A DNA stretch of 45,194 bases from an uncultured Acholeplasmataceae bacterium (GCA_927439925.1 CAKMKF010000011.1:1-45194), one strand, 5' to 3'; counted from the stretch's first letter, positions 17,307 to 26,884 are shown. Notes: a model not told the origin generated them from the sequence alone. Program-made: numbers and translations.

Positions 17307-18617
17307 TTAAAAATTATTATACATTTCTGCAAACTCATCATTAAACTTTAAGAATCTTTCTTTTAAGTCATAGTCAAAATAATTTGAAAGTTCTGTTTGA
17401 AATGATTTTAAAACAATGTTATGTGCCATAGGTCTCTTATAAGGCTTAGGTCCACGCATCGTAATGTATAAATCAGCTAACAAAATGATTTGTGCTTCAA
17501 GTTCTGGTTGAATCACTAGCATTTCTTTTAAGAACTTCTCATTTGCAGTATCTTCAATATGTGCTCTAGCAATATCTTCACATTTTTGAGCGAGCTGCAT
17601 ACGTTTCGCTATTTTAGAACCTAATTCAGTTTTCTCTTTTAAAATGTCATATGATTTTTCATCAAATGAATTCATATCATTTAAAAGATTCTTAATTTCT
17701 TGGTACTGCAAATGAATCATTGCATATTGATTCATTTCTGTTTTCTTTTGAATAGGTAAACCCACATAATCAGCTAGTTTCTCACTCATTTGTTGGACTT
17801 GATATGCATGTCTTTTATCCATTAACGTATAGGAACTAGAAAATACTACAGAGAACAAGTCACCAACAATGTGAGAAAAGTCTCCTTGAACTTGTCTTCT
17901 TTTAATCAATTCCAGTTTTCGTTCTTCTTGCATATATTGACCCATCGATACGATGGCGTAAACTACGAAGTAAAACAAAATGAATAGTAAAGTTCTCAGT
18001 AAGATATCAGAAAATTCTGGCATTCTAACGAATCTTGGTAAGAATTCGATAATCGTTTCTTCACCCACAAGACCTTGTATACTATAAGTCCATATAAAAT
18101 GAATCACAGTTAATAAAGCAAGTAACCCTTGAAAACTTGAGCTAAGTAACTTTCTTTCCTGATATAAAGAGATAACAACGACAGCATAATACATTAATAT
18201 ATAAGCAGCAGTTTCAAAATATTCTTTTTCATAAAGTCGCGCATAAATTAAAATCGATGAAAAGAAAATATAAAATGCTGCTACATACATGGCAACTGAT
18301 TGTTTGGTTTTATCATGTGGATCCATGTTAATCAGTTTCTTCAAGAATTTATTGATGACATAAGTCAGTGGGAATGCGACAAATGCAACTACCCAGTCTG
18401 CAACTTGCCCTTGTGTTGATAGGGATAATAAAAATAAGATTATAGAATACATCAAGTTTGAAACAAAGACTATATTTTTAATAACGACGTTTCGTCTGTA
18501 TAAGACTGCAACATCATCTGTAATATCTACACCTTGTTCAAAACCAAAAAATCTAGCAAATATATCCTTGCCAAGTGCTTTAAGATTCCAAATGCTGTAT
18601 TTTCTAGATTTCCCCAA
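17307..18617 (-). CDS. Multipass membrane protein with degenerate HD-GYP-like domain
   Basis: A 436-residue protein: about six membrane helices between residues 43 and 225, a linker of charged helix (226-245), then a cytosolic domain resembling HD-GYP. The resemblance lies in the terminal part: IILLADLYITMRGPKPYKRP (377-395) and YFDYDLKERFLKF (413-425) match the 'LADVYDAL..RPYR...FDP..V..F' region of HD-GYP phosphodiesterases. The catalytic HD pair is replaced (MIHLQYQEI at 300-308 instead of HDIGKI) and no GYP motif is found, so it should not hydrolyse c-di-GMP. Start TTG has GAGGG eight bases before. It follows pgpA by 17 bases. A sensing or signalling role is inferred only; the HD-GYP relation is my reading and not certain. 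Confidence 0.6.
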   Translation of the reverse strand: MGKSRKYSIWNLKALGKDIFARFFGFEQGVDITDDVAVLYRRNVVIKNIVFVSNLMYSIILFLLSLSTQGQVADWVVAFVAFPLTYVINKFLKKLINMDPHDKTKQSVAMYVAAFYIFFSSILIYARLYEKEYFETAAYILMYYAVVVISLYQERKLLSSSFQGLLALLTVIHFIWTYSIQGLVGEETIIEFLPRFVRMPEFSDILLRTLLFILFYFVVYAIVSMGQYMQEERKLELIKRRQVQGDFSHIVGDLFSVVFSSSYTLMDKRHAYQVQQMSEKLADYVGLPIQKKTEMNQYAMIHLQYQEIKNLLNDMNSFDEKSYDILKEKTELGSKIAKRMQLAQKCEDIARAHIEDTANEKFLKEMLVIQPELEAQIILLADLYITMRGPKPYKRPMAHNIVLKSFQTELSNYFDYDLKERFLKFNDEFAEMYNNF

Positions 18618-18634
18618 AATAATCCCTCTTCTTG

Positions 18635-19204
18635 TTATAGATCAAATATCGAAAAACGTTTCAAACCTGATTCTTCATGTGCTGTTTCTTCGCTCATGAC
18701 TTGTGCAACACGAGTAGATGCTGCTGCAGCAATCGCTCCAACAATGTCATCTAGGAATGTATGACAAATACCATCTTCCTTACCCGCATCATTTAATCTT
18801 TTCACGATACCATGCTTATTGACGTCAATATCACCAAAATTCGTTTGACCAATCGTTCCGTATAGTCCAGAAACTTCTAAACCCATGGTCTCATCAATTC
18901 CAAATAAACCTAAGTCTTCATAGATAATGTCTTGGATAGGCCCTTGAAACATACCTTCTTCGGCTAGTCGATCAATTTCAGCTGCTAGCTGAACGTGATG
19001 GAATACATCGCGAAGTGATATGATTTTTTCAACAGATTCTAAACAAATATCTCTTGTGATATTATCTGTGTATTTAGCTTGTTGCTTAAAACTAATTTCT
19101 GCAATTGATTCTAAAGTAACTCCTCGTTTCAATAATGTCTTTTTATTGAATTCAAACATTTCTTGTCTAGTATATATAAGTTTTTTAACTTTATGTTCTG
19201 ACAT
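18635..19204 (-). CDS. pgpA: Phosphatidylglycerophosphatase A family protein (YutG-like)
   Basis: A 189-residue PgpA/YutG-type protein. This family dephosphorylates phosphatidylglycerol-phosphate, the last step to phosphatidylglycerol. Family landmarks seen are SLRDVFHHVQLAAEIDRLAE, the GLFGIDETMGLEVSGLYGTI segment and DGICHTFLDDIVGAIAAAAS near the C-terminus. It has no convincing membrane helices, unlike E. coli PgpA, but like B. subtilis YutG. It starts two bases after fmt and precedes the HD-GYP-like gene by 17, so lies in the priA-fmt operon. The substrate is inferred from the family. Confidence 0.8.
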   Translation of the reverse strand: MSEHKVKKLIYTRQEMFEFNKKTLLKRGVTLESIAEISFKQQAKYTDNITRDICLESVEKIISLRDVFHHVQLAAEIDRLAEEGMFQGPIQDIIYEDLGLFGIDETMGLEVSGLYGTIGQTNFGDIDVNKHGIVKRLNDAGKEDGICHTFLDDIVGAIAAAASTRVAQVMSEETAHEESGLKRFSIFDL

Positions 19205-19206
19205 GA

Positions 19207-20136
19207 CTAATGACTCCCTTCTATAAACACATCATCATCCTTGATGATAGTTTGACCATTTAAAAAATCCTTAATGTTCATGATTTTCTTTCCTGGAGCT
19301 TGAATTTCTAGAATTTCAATCGAGCCATCTAATGTTTTAATGATTAATCTCTTTTTCGATTGCAGCACAGTCCCAGGAACTGCTTTACTGTCTATTATAT
19401 CACTTTTTTGAGCACGGTAAAATTTGATAATACTATTTTTTAAGATTGCGTGTGCACCAGGTTCTGGTGCTAATCCTTTAATTCTATTGATAATAGATTC
19501 AGTGGATTGATGGAAAGATATAAACTCATCTTCATGCTTTAGTGTATAAGCAAATGATACTTTATCTTTGTTTTGTGGGATTCTATGTTTAATGCCTTGC
19601 GAGATATCGTTTAGCACGCTATCTAATAAGTTCGCACCAACAATACTCATTCTTTCACTTAGAGTTAAGTAATTATCATTTTCATAAATTTGGACAACTT
19701 CTTGTTTGATAATATCTCCACTATCCATTTGAAATGCCATATACATTACAGTGACTCCAGTTTCTTTTAGACCATCAAATAGAGCATATTGAATGGGGGC
19801 ACCACCACGGTACTTTGGCAAAATGGAACCATGTACATTAATTGCTGGTATTTGATCTAATAGTTCTTTAGGAAGCATTTGACCGTAAGCAGCTGTAATG
19901 ATAAAATCAGGTTTTAATTCGATAATTTTTTGATATTCAGTTTTTAATTTGACTGGTTGGAAAATTTCTAGATTTAACTCTTTCGCTTTCACTTTAACAG
20001 CAGATTCTGTTAAAATCTTTTTTCTTCCCGTAGGTTTATCTGGTTGTGTAACAACGAGTAAAACCGTATGTTTTTTATGAAGCATTTCTAGAATTGGAAC
20101 AGCAAATCTTGGTGTTCCCATCATTACAATTTTCAT
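19207..20136 (-). CDS. fmt: Methionyl-tRNA formyltransferase
   Basis: Formylates the methionine on initiator tRNA using 10-formyl-tetrahydrofolate. The 309-residue protein shows the family start MKIVMMGTPRFAVPILEML, the folate-binding and catalytic NVHGSILPKYRGGAPIQ (catalytic Asn, His) and MDSGDIIKQEV with the aspartate, followed by the C-terminal OB-fold tRNA-binding domain (about 205-309). Full length. Start ATG has AGGAGATGA upstream. It lies 11 bases after priA; the priA-fmt order is the typical Firmicutes arrangement. Confidence 0.97.
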   Translation of the reverse strand: MKIVMMGTPRFAVPILEMLHKKHTVLLVVTQPDKPTGRKKILTESAVKVKAKELNLEIFQPVKLKTEYQKIIELKPDFIITAAYGQMLPKELLDQIPAINVHGSILPKYRGGAPIQYALFDGLKETGVTVMYMAFQMDSGDIIKQEVVQIYENDNYLTLSERMSIVGANLLDSVLNDISQGIKHRIPQNKDKVSFAYTLKHEDEFISFHQSTESIINRIKGLAPEPGAHAILKNSIIKFYRAQKSDIIDSKAVPGTVLQSKKRLIIKTLDGSIEILEIQAPGKKIMNIKDFLNGQTIIKDDDVFIEGSH

Positions 20137-20147
20137 GTCATCATCTC

Positions 20148-22463
20148 CTAAACAATATCTAAGGTCGGATAATATTTGACCCCATAAGGTTCTTGATCAA
20201 AACCTTTTATGATTTCAAAAAGTTTTTTAAAATCTATATCATCATACTTAATTGTAAGTGTAAATCGGTAATTATCTTTAATCTTCTTAATGATTGCTTG
20301 AGTTGGTCCTAAAACATCTATAGATAGAGTTGTAAGACTCTTTTTGATCATAAAGGCATGTTGATATGTCTTTAAGAAATTCGTTCCCTCAACAAGTATT
20401 TGTGAGGTATTTTTGAATGGTAGGTAATTGGATAGTTTTCTGTTATATAGCGCTTCTCTATAAAAGTTTTCATACCCTTCACTTACGCTTTTGATTGCAT
20501 AATGATCTAGGTTGTATCCTTGGATAATAGCTTCTCCTGGAAGAAATCTTCCAGATCTACCAGTGACTTGTGCAAGTAACATATAAGCATTTTCAGATGC
20601 TTTATAGGATGGAACTTTTAAGAGTAAATCTGCCATTAAAACGCCAACTAAAGTTACTTTAGGGAAATCTAGTCCTTTAGCAATCATTTGAGTGCCTAAA
20701 AGTATATCAGCTTCCTCGTTATTAAACTTATTCCATAAGATTTCATGACTACCTTTTGTCCTTGTAACACTTTGGTCCATACGAAGCACTCTAGCTTTAG
20801 GTATCGCTTTTTTAAGTTCACTTTCAACATATTCGATACCTGCACCAAATTCTTTAACTTTAGGTTCACTGCAGATCTCACAGGTTGCAGTGTATGGTTT
20901 CTCATATCCGCAATAATGACATTTTAAAATTTGACGATCTTTATAATAGGTTAAAGATATATCGCAGTGTGGACATGTTGGGACATCTCCACAATTTCTG
21001 CATAATACAAAAGGAGAATAACCTTTACGATTGAATAAAAGAATGGTTTGTTCCTTATTTTCAATTCTTTTCTTCATCCCTTCTAAAAGAGATTTAGAAA
21101 ATATTGAACTATTTTTTTTCTTTAACTCGTCTTTCATGTCGACTAACCAGACAATCGGTAAGATTAAATCAAAAGGTCTTCTTGTGAGTTCTAATAAATG
21201 ATATTCATCTTGTGTTGCTTTATACATTGAGTTTATACTTGGTGTTGCACTTCCTAAAACAAGTGGTGCATGATGATAACTACTTCTTTTTTCTGCAATT
21301 TTTCTCGCATCATAAATGACACCATCTAATTGTTCGTAGGATGGATCGTGCTCTTCATCAATAATAATTAACCCTAAATGATCGATTGGTAAAAATACTG
21401 CGCTTCTCGTTCCTAAAATAATCGAGGCTTCATTAGATTGAATTTTTTTGTATTGATCATAGCGCTCACCTTTAGATAATGCGCTATGATAGATTGCTAC
21501 ATTTTTAAATCTTGACTTCAGTCTTTTTGCCATTGGAGCAATCAAGGTTATTTCTGGAACCAAAAATAAAACCTTCATGTTTTTTAAGATGATATGTTCC
21601 ATGACTTCAATATAGACTTCTGTCTTCCCAGATCCTGTAATACCCTTTAGCAAGAAGGTCTTACGCTTTTTAACTGATTTTAAAATTTCGGTTTTTGCAT
21701 GTTCTTGTTCATCTGTTAAAACAACTTTTTTATCTTCCAAATCGAAATGATGTTTGATATCTCTAAAAACAGCTCTTTCGGATGGTATTAGAACTTGGTG
21801 TTTAACAAGTGTAGAAATAGTTGAAGCAGATACTCCTACATCTAACATTTCTTTTCTTGAAACTTCTTCATTATCTAAAAAGAAATCTAATACAGTCTGA
21901 TACACTTCAATTCGATGATACTGATGATCTAAATTTAGAGTATATATCGTTTCTGTTTTTTCAGACCCTTTTTCTTTAATAACTGTTTCGACTGATATAA
22001 TTTTTTGATCCTTAAGTCTCTTAAGTTTTGGATAATAGATTTGATCTTGTTGATTGAGATTCCATATTCCTTTTGTATTAAAAAAAGGTAGCAATTCATG
22101 AGGGCATTTCTTTTTATCTAATAGTTTAACGACCTTATGATAACTGACTAGCAACTCATTTGGAATAACTGTCGCGAAAACTTCACTATAAAGGCTAGGA
22201 GAATATTTTAAAATATCATTGATGATAACAAATAATTCCTCATCAATGGTAGGATAAGCATCAAGAACTTCTAAAATCATTTTGGTAGCATCTTGACTTT
22301 CTTTCATCAATTCAATAACATATCCTAATCTATTTTGATTACCAAATGGTACTAAAACACGCATGCCACGTTCCAAAAAAGCTCCATAAATTTCAGGAAC
22401 GATATAATCGAATGAATGATTCACTTCTTGATGTTTGATATCGACAATGACCTTAGCGTACAT
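20148..22463 (-). CDS. priA: Primosomal protein N' (PriA helicase)
   Basis: Restarts stalled replication forks by loading the replicative helicase. The 771-residue protein has an N-terminal DNA-binding region (about 1-190), helicase motifs GITGSGKTEVY (Walker A), IIDEEHD (Walker B) and VTGRSGRFLPGE, and two pairs of zinc-binding cysteines between residues about 495 and 540 (CRNCGDVPTCPHC, CHYCGY, CEIC). All eight expected cysteines are there. Start ATG has AGGGGGTG upstream. It is first in priA-fmt-pgpA-HDlike. The -10 box nearest it overlaps the ribosome site, so the real start of its mRNA is uncertain. Confidence 0.97.
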   Translation of the reverse strand: MYAKVIVDIKHQEVNHSFDYIVPEIYGAFLERGMRVLVPFGNQNRLGYVIELMKESQDATKMILEVLDAYPTIDEELFVIINDILKYSPSLYSEVFATVIPNELLVSYHKVVKLLDKKKCPHELLPFFNTKGIWNLNQQDQIYYPKLKRLKDQKIISVETVIKEKGSEKTETIYTLNLDHQYHRIEVYQTVLDFFLDNEEVSRKEMLDVGVSASTISTLVKHQVLIPSERAVFRDIKHHFDLEDKKVVLTDEQEHAKTEILKSVKKRKTFLLKGITGSGKTEVYIEVMEHIILKNMKVLFLVPEITLIAPMAKRLKSRFKNVAIYHSALSKGERYDQYKKIQSNEASIILGTRSAVFLPIDHLGLIIIDEEHDPSYEQLDGVIYDARKIAEKRSSYHHAPLVLGSATPSINSMYKATQDEYHLLELTRRPFDLILPIVWLVDMKDELKKKNSSIFSKSLLEGMKKRIENKEQTILLFNRKGYSPFVLCRNCGDVPTCPHCDISLTYYKDRQILKCHYCGYEKPYTATCEICSEPKVKEFGAGIEYVESELKKAIPKARVLRMDQSVTRTKGSHEILWNKFNNEEADILLGTQMIAKGLDFPKVTLVGVLMADLLLKVPSYKASENAYMLLAQVTGRSGRFLPGEAIIQGYNLDHYAIKSVSEGYENFYREALYNRKLSNYLPFKNTSQILVEGTNFLKTYQHAFMIKKSLTTLSIDVLGPTQAIIKKIKDNYRFTLTIKYDDIDFKKLFEIIKGFDQEPYGVKYYPTLDIV

Positions 22464-22478
22464 GTTTTCACCCCCTTT

Positions 22479-22487
22479 ATTATACCA
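22479..22487 (-). promoter_or_regulatory. Candidate extended -10 of the priA operon
   Basis: Reading leftwards, TGGTATAAT (TATAAT at 22484-22479) sits right after the rbfA terminator. It ends only three bases before the priA ribosome site, which would make the transcript start inside the Shine-Dalgarno sequence. Either the leader is extremely short or the true promoter is elsewhere. Confidence 0.35.
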
Positions 22488-22493
22488 TTACAC

Positions 22494-22521
22494 CTACAAA
22501 AAAAGTAACCTAGGTTACTTT
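22494..22521 (-). terminator. Terminator of the rimP-rbfA operon
   Basis: A perfect 20-base palindrome (22502-22521) forms an eight-pair stem AAAGTAAC/GTTACTTT around CTAG, followed leftwards by a T run. The rbfA stop codon lies inside the hairpin. Confidence 0.85.
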
Positions 22522-22856
22522 ATTGTTTTTAGAATCTGGTCAATATGATTACCATAAGCAAGTGCTTCATCATATTTAAATATTAAATCAGGAATCTTTC
22601 TAATGTTTTTTATTTTTTTAGCTAGTTCCATACGAATTGTTACTTTAGATTCTTCAATAGACACCTTTGATTTTTCAATAATCTTAGGATCATCAGATAA
22701 AATCGTGTAATAGATGGTTGCAAATGAAACATCTTTAGTCACTTTGACTTCTGTTAAATTGATATAACCAAAGCTTTTATCTTTAACTTCTTGATTGACA
22801 ATAGATGCTAGTTCTCTTTGAATTAAACTAGCTAGGCGATCTGTTGTAATTGACAT
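22515..22856 (-). CDS. rbfA: Ribosome-binding factor A
   Basis: Small KH-like factor that matures the 30S subunit by acting on the 5' end of 16S rRNA. The 113-residue protein starts MSITTDRLASLIQRELASI and includes KVTKDVSFATIYYTIL and a helix-turn GNHIDQILKTIK at the end. Typical length (about 115). It follows infB by one base and is the last gene of the rimP operon. Confidence 0.95.
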   Translation of the reverse strand: MSITTDRLASLIQRELASIVNQEVKDKSFGYINLTEVKVTKDVSFATIYYTILSDDPKIIEKSKVSIEESKVTIRMELAKKIKNIRKIPDLIFKYDEALAYGNHIDQILKTIK

Positions 22857-22857
22857 A

Positions 22858-24726
22858 TTAGTCTACCTCAACTTCCTTCATTTGTGATGCTTCAATAACG
22901 TCTCCCACTTTAAGATCATTAAAATTTTCAATGGAAAGACCACATTCATAACCGTACTTGACTTCCTTAGCATCATCTTTAAATCTCTTCAATGATGCAA
23001 GTTTGCCTTCATAGACAACAACTGAATTTCTTAAGACGCGAACTAACGCATCGCGTTTGATCAATCCATCAGTTACATAACAACCTGCAATTGTACCAAT
23101 CTTAGAGACTTTGAAAATATCTCTTATTTCTGCAGTTCCTGTAACGATTTCTTCAAATGTTGGTGCAAGCATACCTTTTAGAGCTGCTTCAATATCTTCT
23201 TGAACACGGTAAATAATGCTATAAAGTCTAATTTCAACACCTTGTTGGTCAGCGACTTGTTTAACTGCAGCTGAGGGTCTAACATTAAATCCAATAACGA
23301 TTGCACTAGAAGCTGAAGCAAGTGTAACATCACTTTCTGTGATTGCTCCAACTGAAGATCTTACAACATTGACGTGGAATCCTTTAACATCAATGTGCTC
23401 TAGTAAGCCTTTAAGTGCTTCAATAGATCCTTGAACATCACCTTTGATAATGATATTTAGTTCTTTTTCAGTAGATTCAATTTCACCAAACATTGAGTCA
23501 AGTGAAGTTTTCTTAACAGCTTTCGATTCTGTATCTTTAACTCTAGATTGACGCTCATTAGCGATATCTCTAGTTACTCTTTCATCTTTGAAAGCCATAA
23601 AGATATCACCAGCTTGAGGAACTTCATTCAAGCCTGTAATTTCAATAGGTTGTGAAGGGATCGCTTCGTTATATCTCTTCTTTAAATCATCTTGCATCGT
23701 TCTAACTTTTCCATAGGTGTTACCAATAACGATATAGTCACCCACGTGAAGCGTACCAGTTTCAACAATTAAAGTTGCAACTGCACCACGACCTTTATCC
23801 AATTGAGCTTCAATGACTGTACCTTTAGCTAAACGCTTAGGATTCGCTTTAAACTCTTCAATTTCACTAATCAATTGAACAACATCTAATAATTCTTCTA
23901 ACCCTTGTTTTTTAAGTGCTGATACATGAACAAACGGTGTTTTACCACCCCATGCTTCTGGAATTAATCCGTGTTCTGACAATTCTTTCATCACACGGTC
24001 TGGATTTGCTGATGCTTTATCCATTTTGTTCACTGCAACAACAATAGGAACCTTAGCTGCTTTCGCATGATCCAATGCTTCAATCGTTTGAGGCATAACA
24101 CCATCATCTGCTGCAACAACTAAAATAACGATATCTGTAACTTTCGCTCCACGTGCACGCATTTCAGTGAAAGCGGCATGTCCTGGAGTATCGATAAAAG
24201 TAATTGGTTCTCCACTACGAATAACTTGATAAGCACCAATATGCTGAGTAATTCCACCAGCTTCTCCTTCAACGACTCTTGATTTACGAATCGCATCGAG
24301 TAAAGTTGTCTTACCATGGTCAACGTGACCCATAACTGTGACAATCGGAGGTCTTTTCACCATATCTTTTGGATCATCAACTAATTCCATTTCATCATAA
24401 CGTGTAACATCGGTGATGACTTCATCTTCTACTTTATATCCTTCATCAAGTGCAATGACTTCAATCGTATCTCTATCAATAACTTGATTGATGCTTGCCA
24501 TTAATCCTAATTGCATTAATTTTTTAATCATTGCTGCATTACTTAAACCTAGTCCTAATGCTACATCTGCAACATTCATTTCTGGTCTATAAATAAATAT
24601 GCGTTCTCCTACTGCCTTTGGTGCTGTAGGTCTTACATCCCTTTTAGGATAATTTGTTTGTTTTTTTACATCAAACTTTTTCTTAGCTGTACTATTATTA
24701 CTGTTAAACTTCTTTGGTGCTGGCAT
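22858..24726 (-). CDS. infB: Translation initiation factor IF-2
   Basis: GTPase that brings initiator tRNA to the 30S subunit and promotes subunit joining. The 622-residue protein has a short lysine/asparagine-rich N-terminus, an IF2_N repeat ([20 protein letters not shown], about 55-75), the G domain from about 128 with [17 protein letters not shown] and NKMDKA, then domains II-IV with [14 protein letters not shown] and VRPSAA. The long N-terminal region of E. coli IF-2 is missing, as is usual for Mollicutes. Start ATG has GGAAGTGA upstream. It starts four bases after ylxQ. Confidence 0.98.
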   Translation of the reverse strand: MPAPKKFNSNNSTAKKKFDVKKQTNYPKRDVRPTAPKAVGERIFIYRPEMNVADVALGLGLSNAAMIKKLMQLGLMASINQVIDRDTIEVIALDEGYKVEDEVITDVTRYDEMELVDDPKDMVKRPPIVTVMGHVDHGKTTLLDAIRKSRVVEGEAGGITQHIGAYQVIRSGEPITFIDTPGHAAFTEMRARGAKVTDIVILVVAADDGVMPQTIEALDHAKAAKVPIVVAVNKMDKASANPDRVMKELSEHGLIPEAWGGKTPFVHVSALKKQGLEELLDVVQLISEIEEFKANPKRLAKGTVIEAQLDKGRGAVATLIVETGTLHVGDYIVIGNTYGKVRTMQDDLKKRYNEAIPSQPIEITGLNEVPQAGDIFMAFKDERVTRDIANERQSRVKDTESKAVKKTSLDSMFGEIESTEKELNIIIKGDVQGSIEALKGLLEHIDVKGFHVNVVRSSVGAITESDVTLASASSAIVIGFNVRPSAAVKQVADQQGVEIRLYSIIYRVQEDIEAALKGMLAPTFEEIVTGTAEIRDIFKVSKIGTIAGCYVTDGLIKRDALVRVLRNSVVVYEGKLASLKRFKDDAKEVKYGYECGLSIENFNDLKVGDVIEASQMKEVEVD

Positions 24727-24730
24727 AAAA

Positions 24731-25021
24731 TCACTTCCTTCTCTTGTCCATCAATAATTGACTAAACCCCCTATCGGTTATTCCAATCACTTTGATGTCG
24801 TCTTTGCCTAGTGCATTTGATATTTCAAATGACGATAATTCTTCAATAACCTCTACCTGATAGGTTTTAGCCTTGTCATAAACTTTTTTCTTTGTTGTAT
24901 GTGATGCATCAGTTGCCATGATGATTAACGATAACTTCCCATTTCTGAGTGCTGTAATCGTCACATCAGTACCAACTGTTACCTTCTTAGCTCTACGTGC
25001 TAATCCGATTAAATTATTCAT
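24731..25021 (-). CDS. ylxQ: YlxQ, L7Ae-family ribosomal-like RNA-binding protein
   Basis: A 96-residue L7Ae/L30e-fold protein ([20 protein letters not shown], ending [12 protein letters not shown]), matching B. subtilis YlxQ from the nusA-infB operon. L7Ae proteins bind kink-turn RNA; YlxQ function is not established. The ATG at 25021 lies inside the last codons of ylxR (eight-base overlap) and has no clear ribosome site, so it likely depends on translational coupling. An in-frame TTG two codons upstream is less likely. Confidence 0.9.
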   Translation of the reverse strand: MNNLIGLARRAKKVTVGTDVTITALRNGKLSLIIMATDASHTTKKKVYDKAKTYQVEVIEELSSFEISNALGKDDIKVIGITDRGFSQLLMDKRRK

Positions 25022-25286
25022 TAGCAATTTTTAGCAGTTCTTCATATATTTCATCTGGAACTGTAACCTCAAGTTTACGGTCAAGAGCTTTATTTTTCTT
25101 TGCTAGTAAAATAACTTCTTTACTGAGTTTTAAATATGCACCACGTCCAGGAGCTTTTCCAACTAAATCGATAGAAACGACACCTTCTTTGGTTGCTGCA
25201 ATTCTAACTAAAGATTTTTTAGGTAAAACTTCTTTAGATACAACACATGTTCTTAATGGTATTTTTTTGACTTTTGTCACTGACAT
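25014..25286 (-). CDS. ylxR: YlxR family protein (DUF448)
   Basis: A 90-residue DUF448 protein with the family core IPLRTCVVSKEVLPKKSLVRI and GRGAYLKLS. Recognised as part of the nusA-ylxR-ylxQ-infB block in Firmicutes; it has been linked to RNA binding and to RNase P in some species. Start is unclear: ATG 25286, or a GTG two codons later (MTKVKKIPLRTC), which is better spaced from AAAGGGTGA. It lies 23 bases after nusA. Confidence 0.9.
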   Translation of the reverse strand: MSVTKVKKIPLRTCVVSKEVLPKKSLVRIAATKEGVVSIDLVGKAPGRGAYLKLSKEVILLAKKNKALDRKLEVTVPDEIYEELLKIANE

Positions 25287-25309
25287 CACCCTTTCTTAAG
25301 GATTATAAA

Positions 25310-26380
25310 TTAATATAGGATGCCTTCGCCTTGAGCCATTTCTTCAGACTTAATATCGATGCTCCAACCACATGCTTGAACAGCGAGCTTAACATTTTGT
25401 CCCAACTTACCAATAGCAAGTGAGAGCTGATCATTTGGCACGATAGCAAGCGCATTTTTTTCTTTTGGATTGACTCTAGTCACTGCAATAACTTCAGCAG
25501 GCTGAAGTGCATTTGCAATTAACTCTTTTTCATTATCACTCCAACGGAATAAATCGATTTTTTCATCAGATAAAGCTTTAACGATTTCCCGTATTCTTGA
25601 ACCACCTTCACCAACGCAAGCCCCAATAGGGTCTACCTTTGGATCATTTGATTTTACACCAATTTTTGAACGGTCTCCTGGGTCACGTGAAATTCCCATG
25701 ACTTCGATAATTCCATCTTTGATTTCTGGAATAAAGCTTTCTAAAAGACGAATGATTAATGATGGATGTGAACGAGAGACGAAAACTTTTGGCCATTTTG
25801 TCTTCATTTCAACATCAGATACATAAACTCTAACATAGTCGCCTACATGGAATTTGTCTTTAGGTAATGCTTCTTTCTTAGGCAGTAAAGTTGTTAAGTC
25901 TTTACCTATGTCTAAGCGGTAATGCTCATCTGCAACATCGATGACACGTGCAGAAATCATTTCGTGTTCGAATTTCTTGAAATGCTTGTATAAATTCTCT
26001 TTTTGCATGTTGATTAATGTTTCATTCAGTCTACTCTTAAAATCACGCACAGCAAAATGTCCAAAATCTTTTGGATCAATCTTTTCTTCGATGACATCAC
26101 CGACCTTAGCACGTGAATTGATTGCTTTCGCTTCATCAATTAAGATTTGTGAGTAGTTCTTGTCTGCATCCATTGTATATTCTTCAACAACTAGATGTTG
26201 TTTATAAACAAGAATTTCGCTTTTTTCTTCTTTGATTTCTACTCGGCATGAACGCACATCATGTGCCTTCTTGCAACCAGCGATCATTCCTTGAACAAAC
26301 GCTTCTAATACTTGGTCATGCGTTAATTCTTTTTCATCAGCAACCGCTTCAATGTTTTTAAAAAATTCTTTACTGATCAT
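25310..26380 (-). CDS. nusA: Transcription termination/antitermination factor NusA
   Basis: Binds RNA polymerase and nascent RNA, affecting pausing, termination and antitermination. The 356-residue protein has the N-terminal polymerase-binding domain (1-130), an S1 domain (HYRLDIGKDLTTLLPKKEAL, about 145-205) and two KH domains (including DPIGACVGEGGSRIREIVKAL and LAIGKLGQNVKLAVQACGW). It ends straight after the second KH domain; the C-terminal acidic repeats of E. coli are absent, as in other Firmicutes. Start ATG has AGGAGGATA upstream. It follows rimP by nine bases. Confidence 0.97.
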   Translation of the reverse strand: MISKEFFKNIEAVADEKELTHDQVLEAFVQGMIAGCKKAHDVRSCRVEIKEEKSEILVYKQHLVVEEYTMDADKNYSQILIDEAKAINSRAKVGDVIEEKIDPKDFGHFAVRDFKSRLNETLINMQKENLYKHFKKFEHEMISARVIDVADEHYRLDIGKDLTTLLPKKEALPKDKFHVGDYVRVYVSDVEMKTKWPKVFVSRSHPSLIIRLLESFIPEIKDGIIEVMGISRDPGDRSKIGVKSNDPKVDPIGACVGEGGSRIREIVKALSDEKIDLFRWSDNEKELIANALQPAEVIAVTRVNPKEKNALAIVPNDQLSLAIGKLGQNVKLAVQACGWSIDIKSEEMAQGEGILY

Positions 26381-26389
26381 GATATCCTC

Positions 26390-26830
26390 CTAAAACTTGA
26401 TGGCTGTACGCATTTTTTTTGCGTCATCAAACTTGATTTCAATTTTTCTTATACGACCTTTTTCATTAATCTCTAATATTAGTATATCATCTACGAATGA
26501 AACCAGTGTACCTAAGCCTTTAAATTTTTGTGATTCTAAATACATATATTTGCCTACTGCTTTAAAAAGATCTTCTTTTTTCTTTAAAGGTCTTTCTGCA
26601 CCAACTGATGACAATTCTAAAAAATAATCTGGATCCATGTCATCATCGGAAAGTGTTTCTATATATTCGAGATGTATCTTTTCAAGATCATTGATATCAA
26701 TAGAATCTGTATCTATTAATATCTCAACAATCTTTTCACCATACTCTTTTTTAGTTCTTATCGAATAGATAGAGAGTTCACTTTTATTTAATATAGGTAT
26801 TAATTTTTCTTTCATTTTTTCTAAATTCAT
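26390..26830 (-). CDS. rimP: Ribosome maturation factor RimP
   Basis: Helps fold the 30S head during ribosome assembly. The 146-residue protein has the N-terminal RimP domain (KIVEILIDTDSIDINDLEKI, DPDYFLELSSVGAERPLKKK) and a C-terminal SH3-like domain. I start at the ATG at 26830 (MNLEKMKEKL) because GAGGTCA is seven bases upstream; the frame stays open 14 more codons, but the leader hairpin lies there. First gene of rimP-nusA-ylxR-ylxQ-infB-rbfA. Confidence 0.95.
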   Translation of the reverse strand: MNLEKMKEKLIPILNKSELSIYSIRTKKEYGEKIVEILIDTDSIDINDLEKIHLEYIETLSDDDMDPDYFLELSSVGAERPLKKKEDLFKAVGKYMYLESQKFKGLGTLVSFVDDILILEINEKGRIRKIEIKFDDAKKMRTAIKF

Positions 26831-26843
26831 ATTGACCTCAATA

Positions 26844-26871
26844 AAATGAGTGGAAATCATCATCCCACTCA
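26844..26871 (-). promoter_or_regulatory. Stem-loop at the 5' end of the rimP operon mRNA
   Basis: Reading leftwards, ATGAGTGGGA pairs with TTTCCACTCAT around a short loop, nearly ten base pairs with one G-U. It lies within about ten bases of the predicted transcript start and has no T run, so it looks like a 5' stabilising structure or regulator rather than a terminator. Confidence 0.55.
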
Positions 26872-26884
26872 TGTTTAGGTCTTC

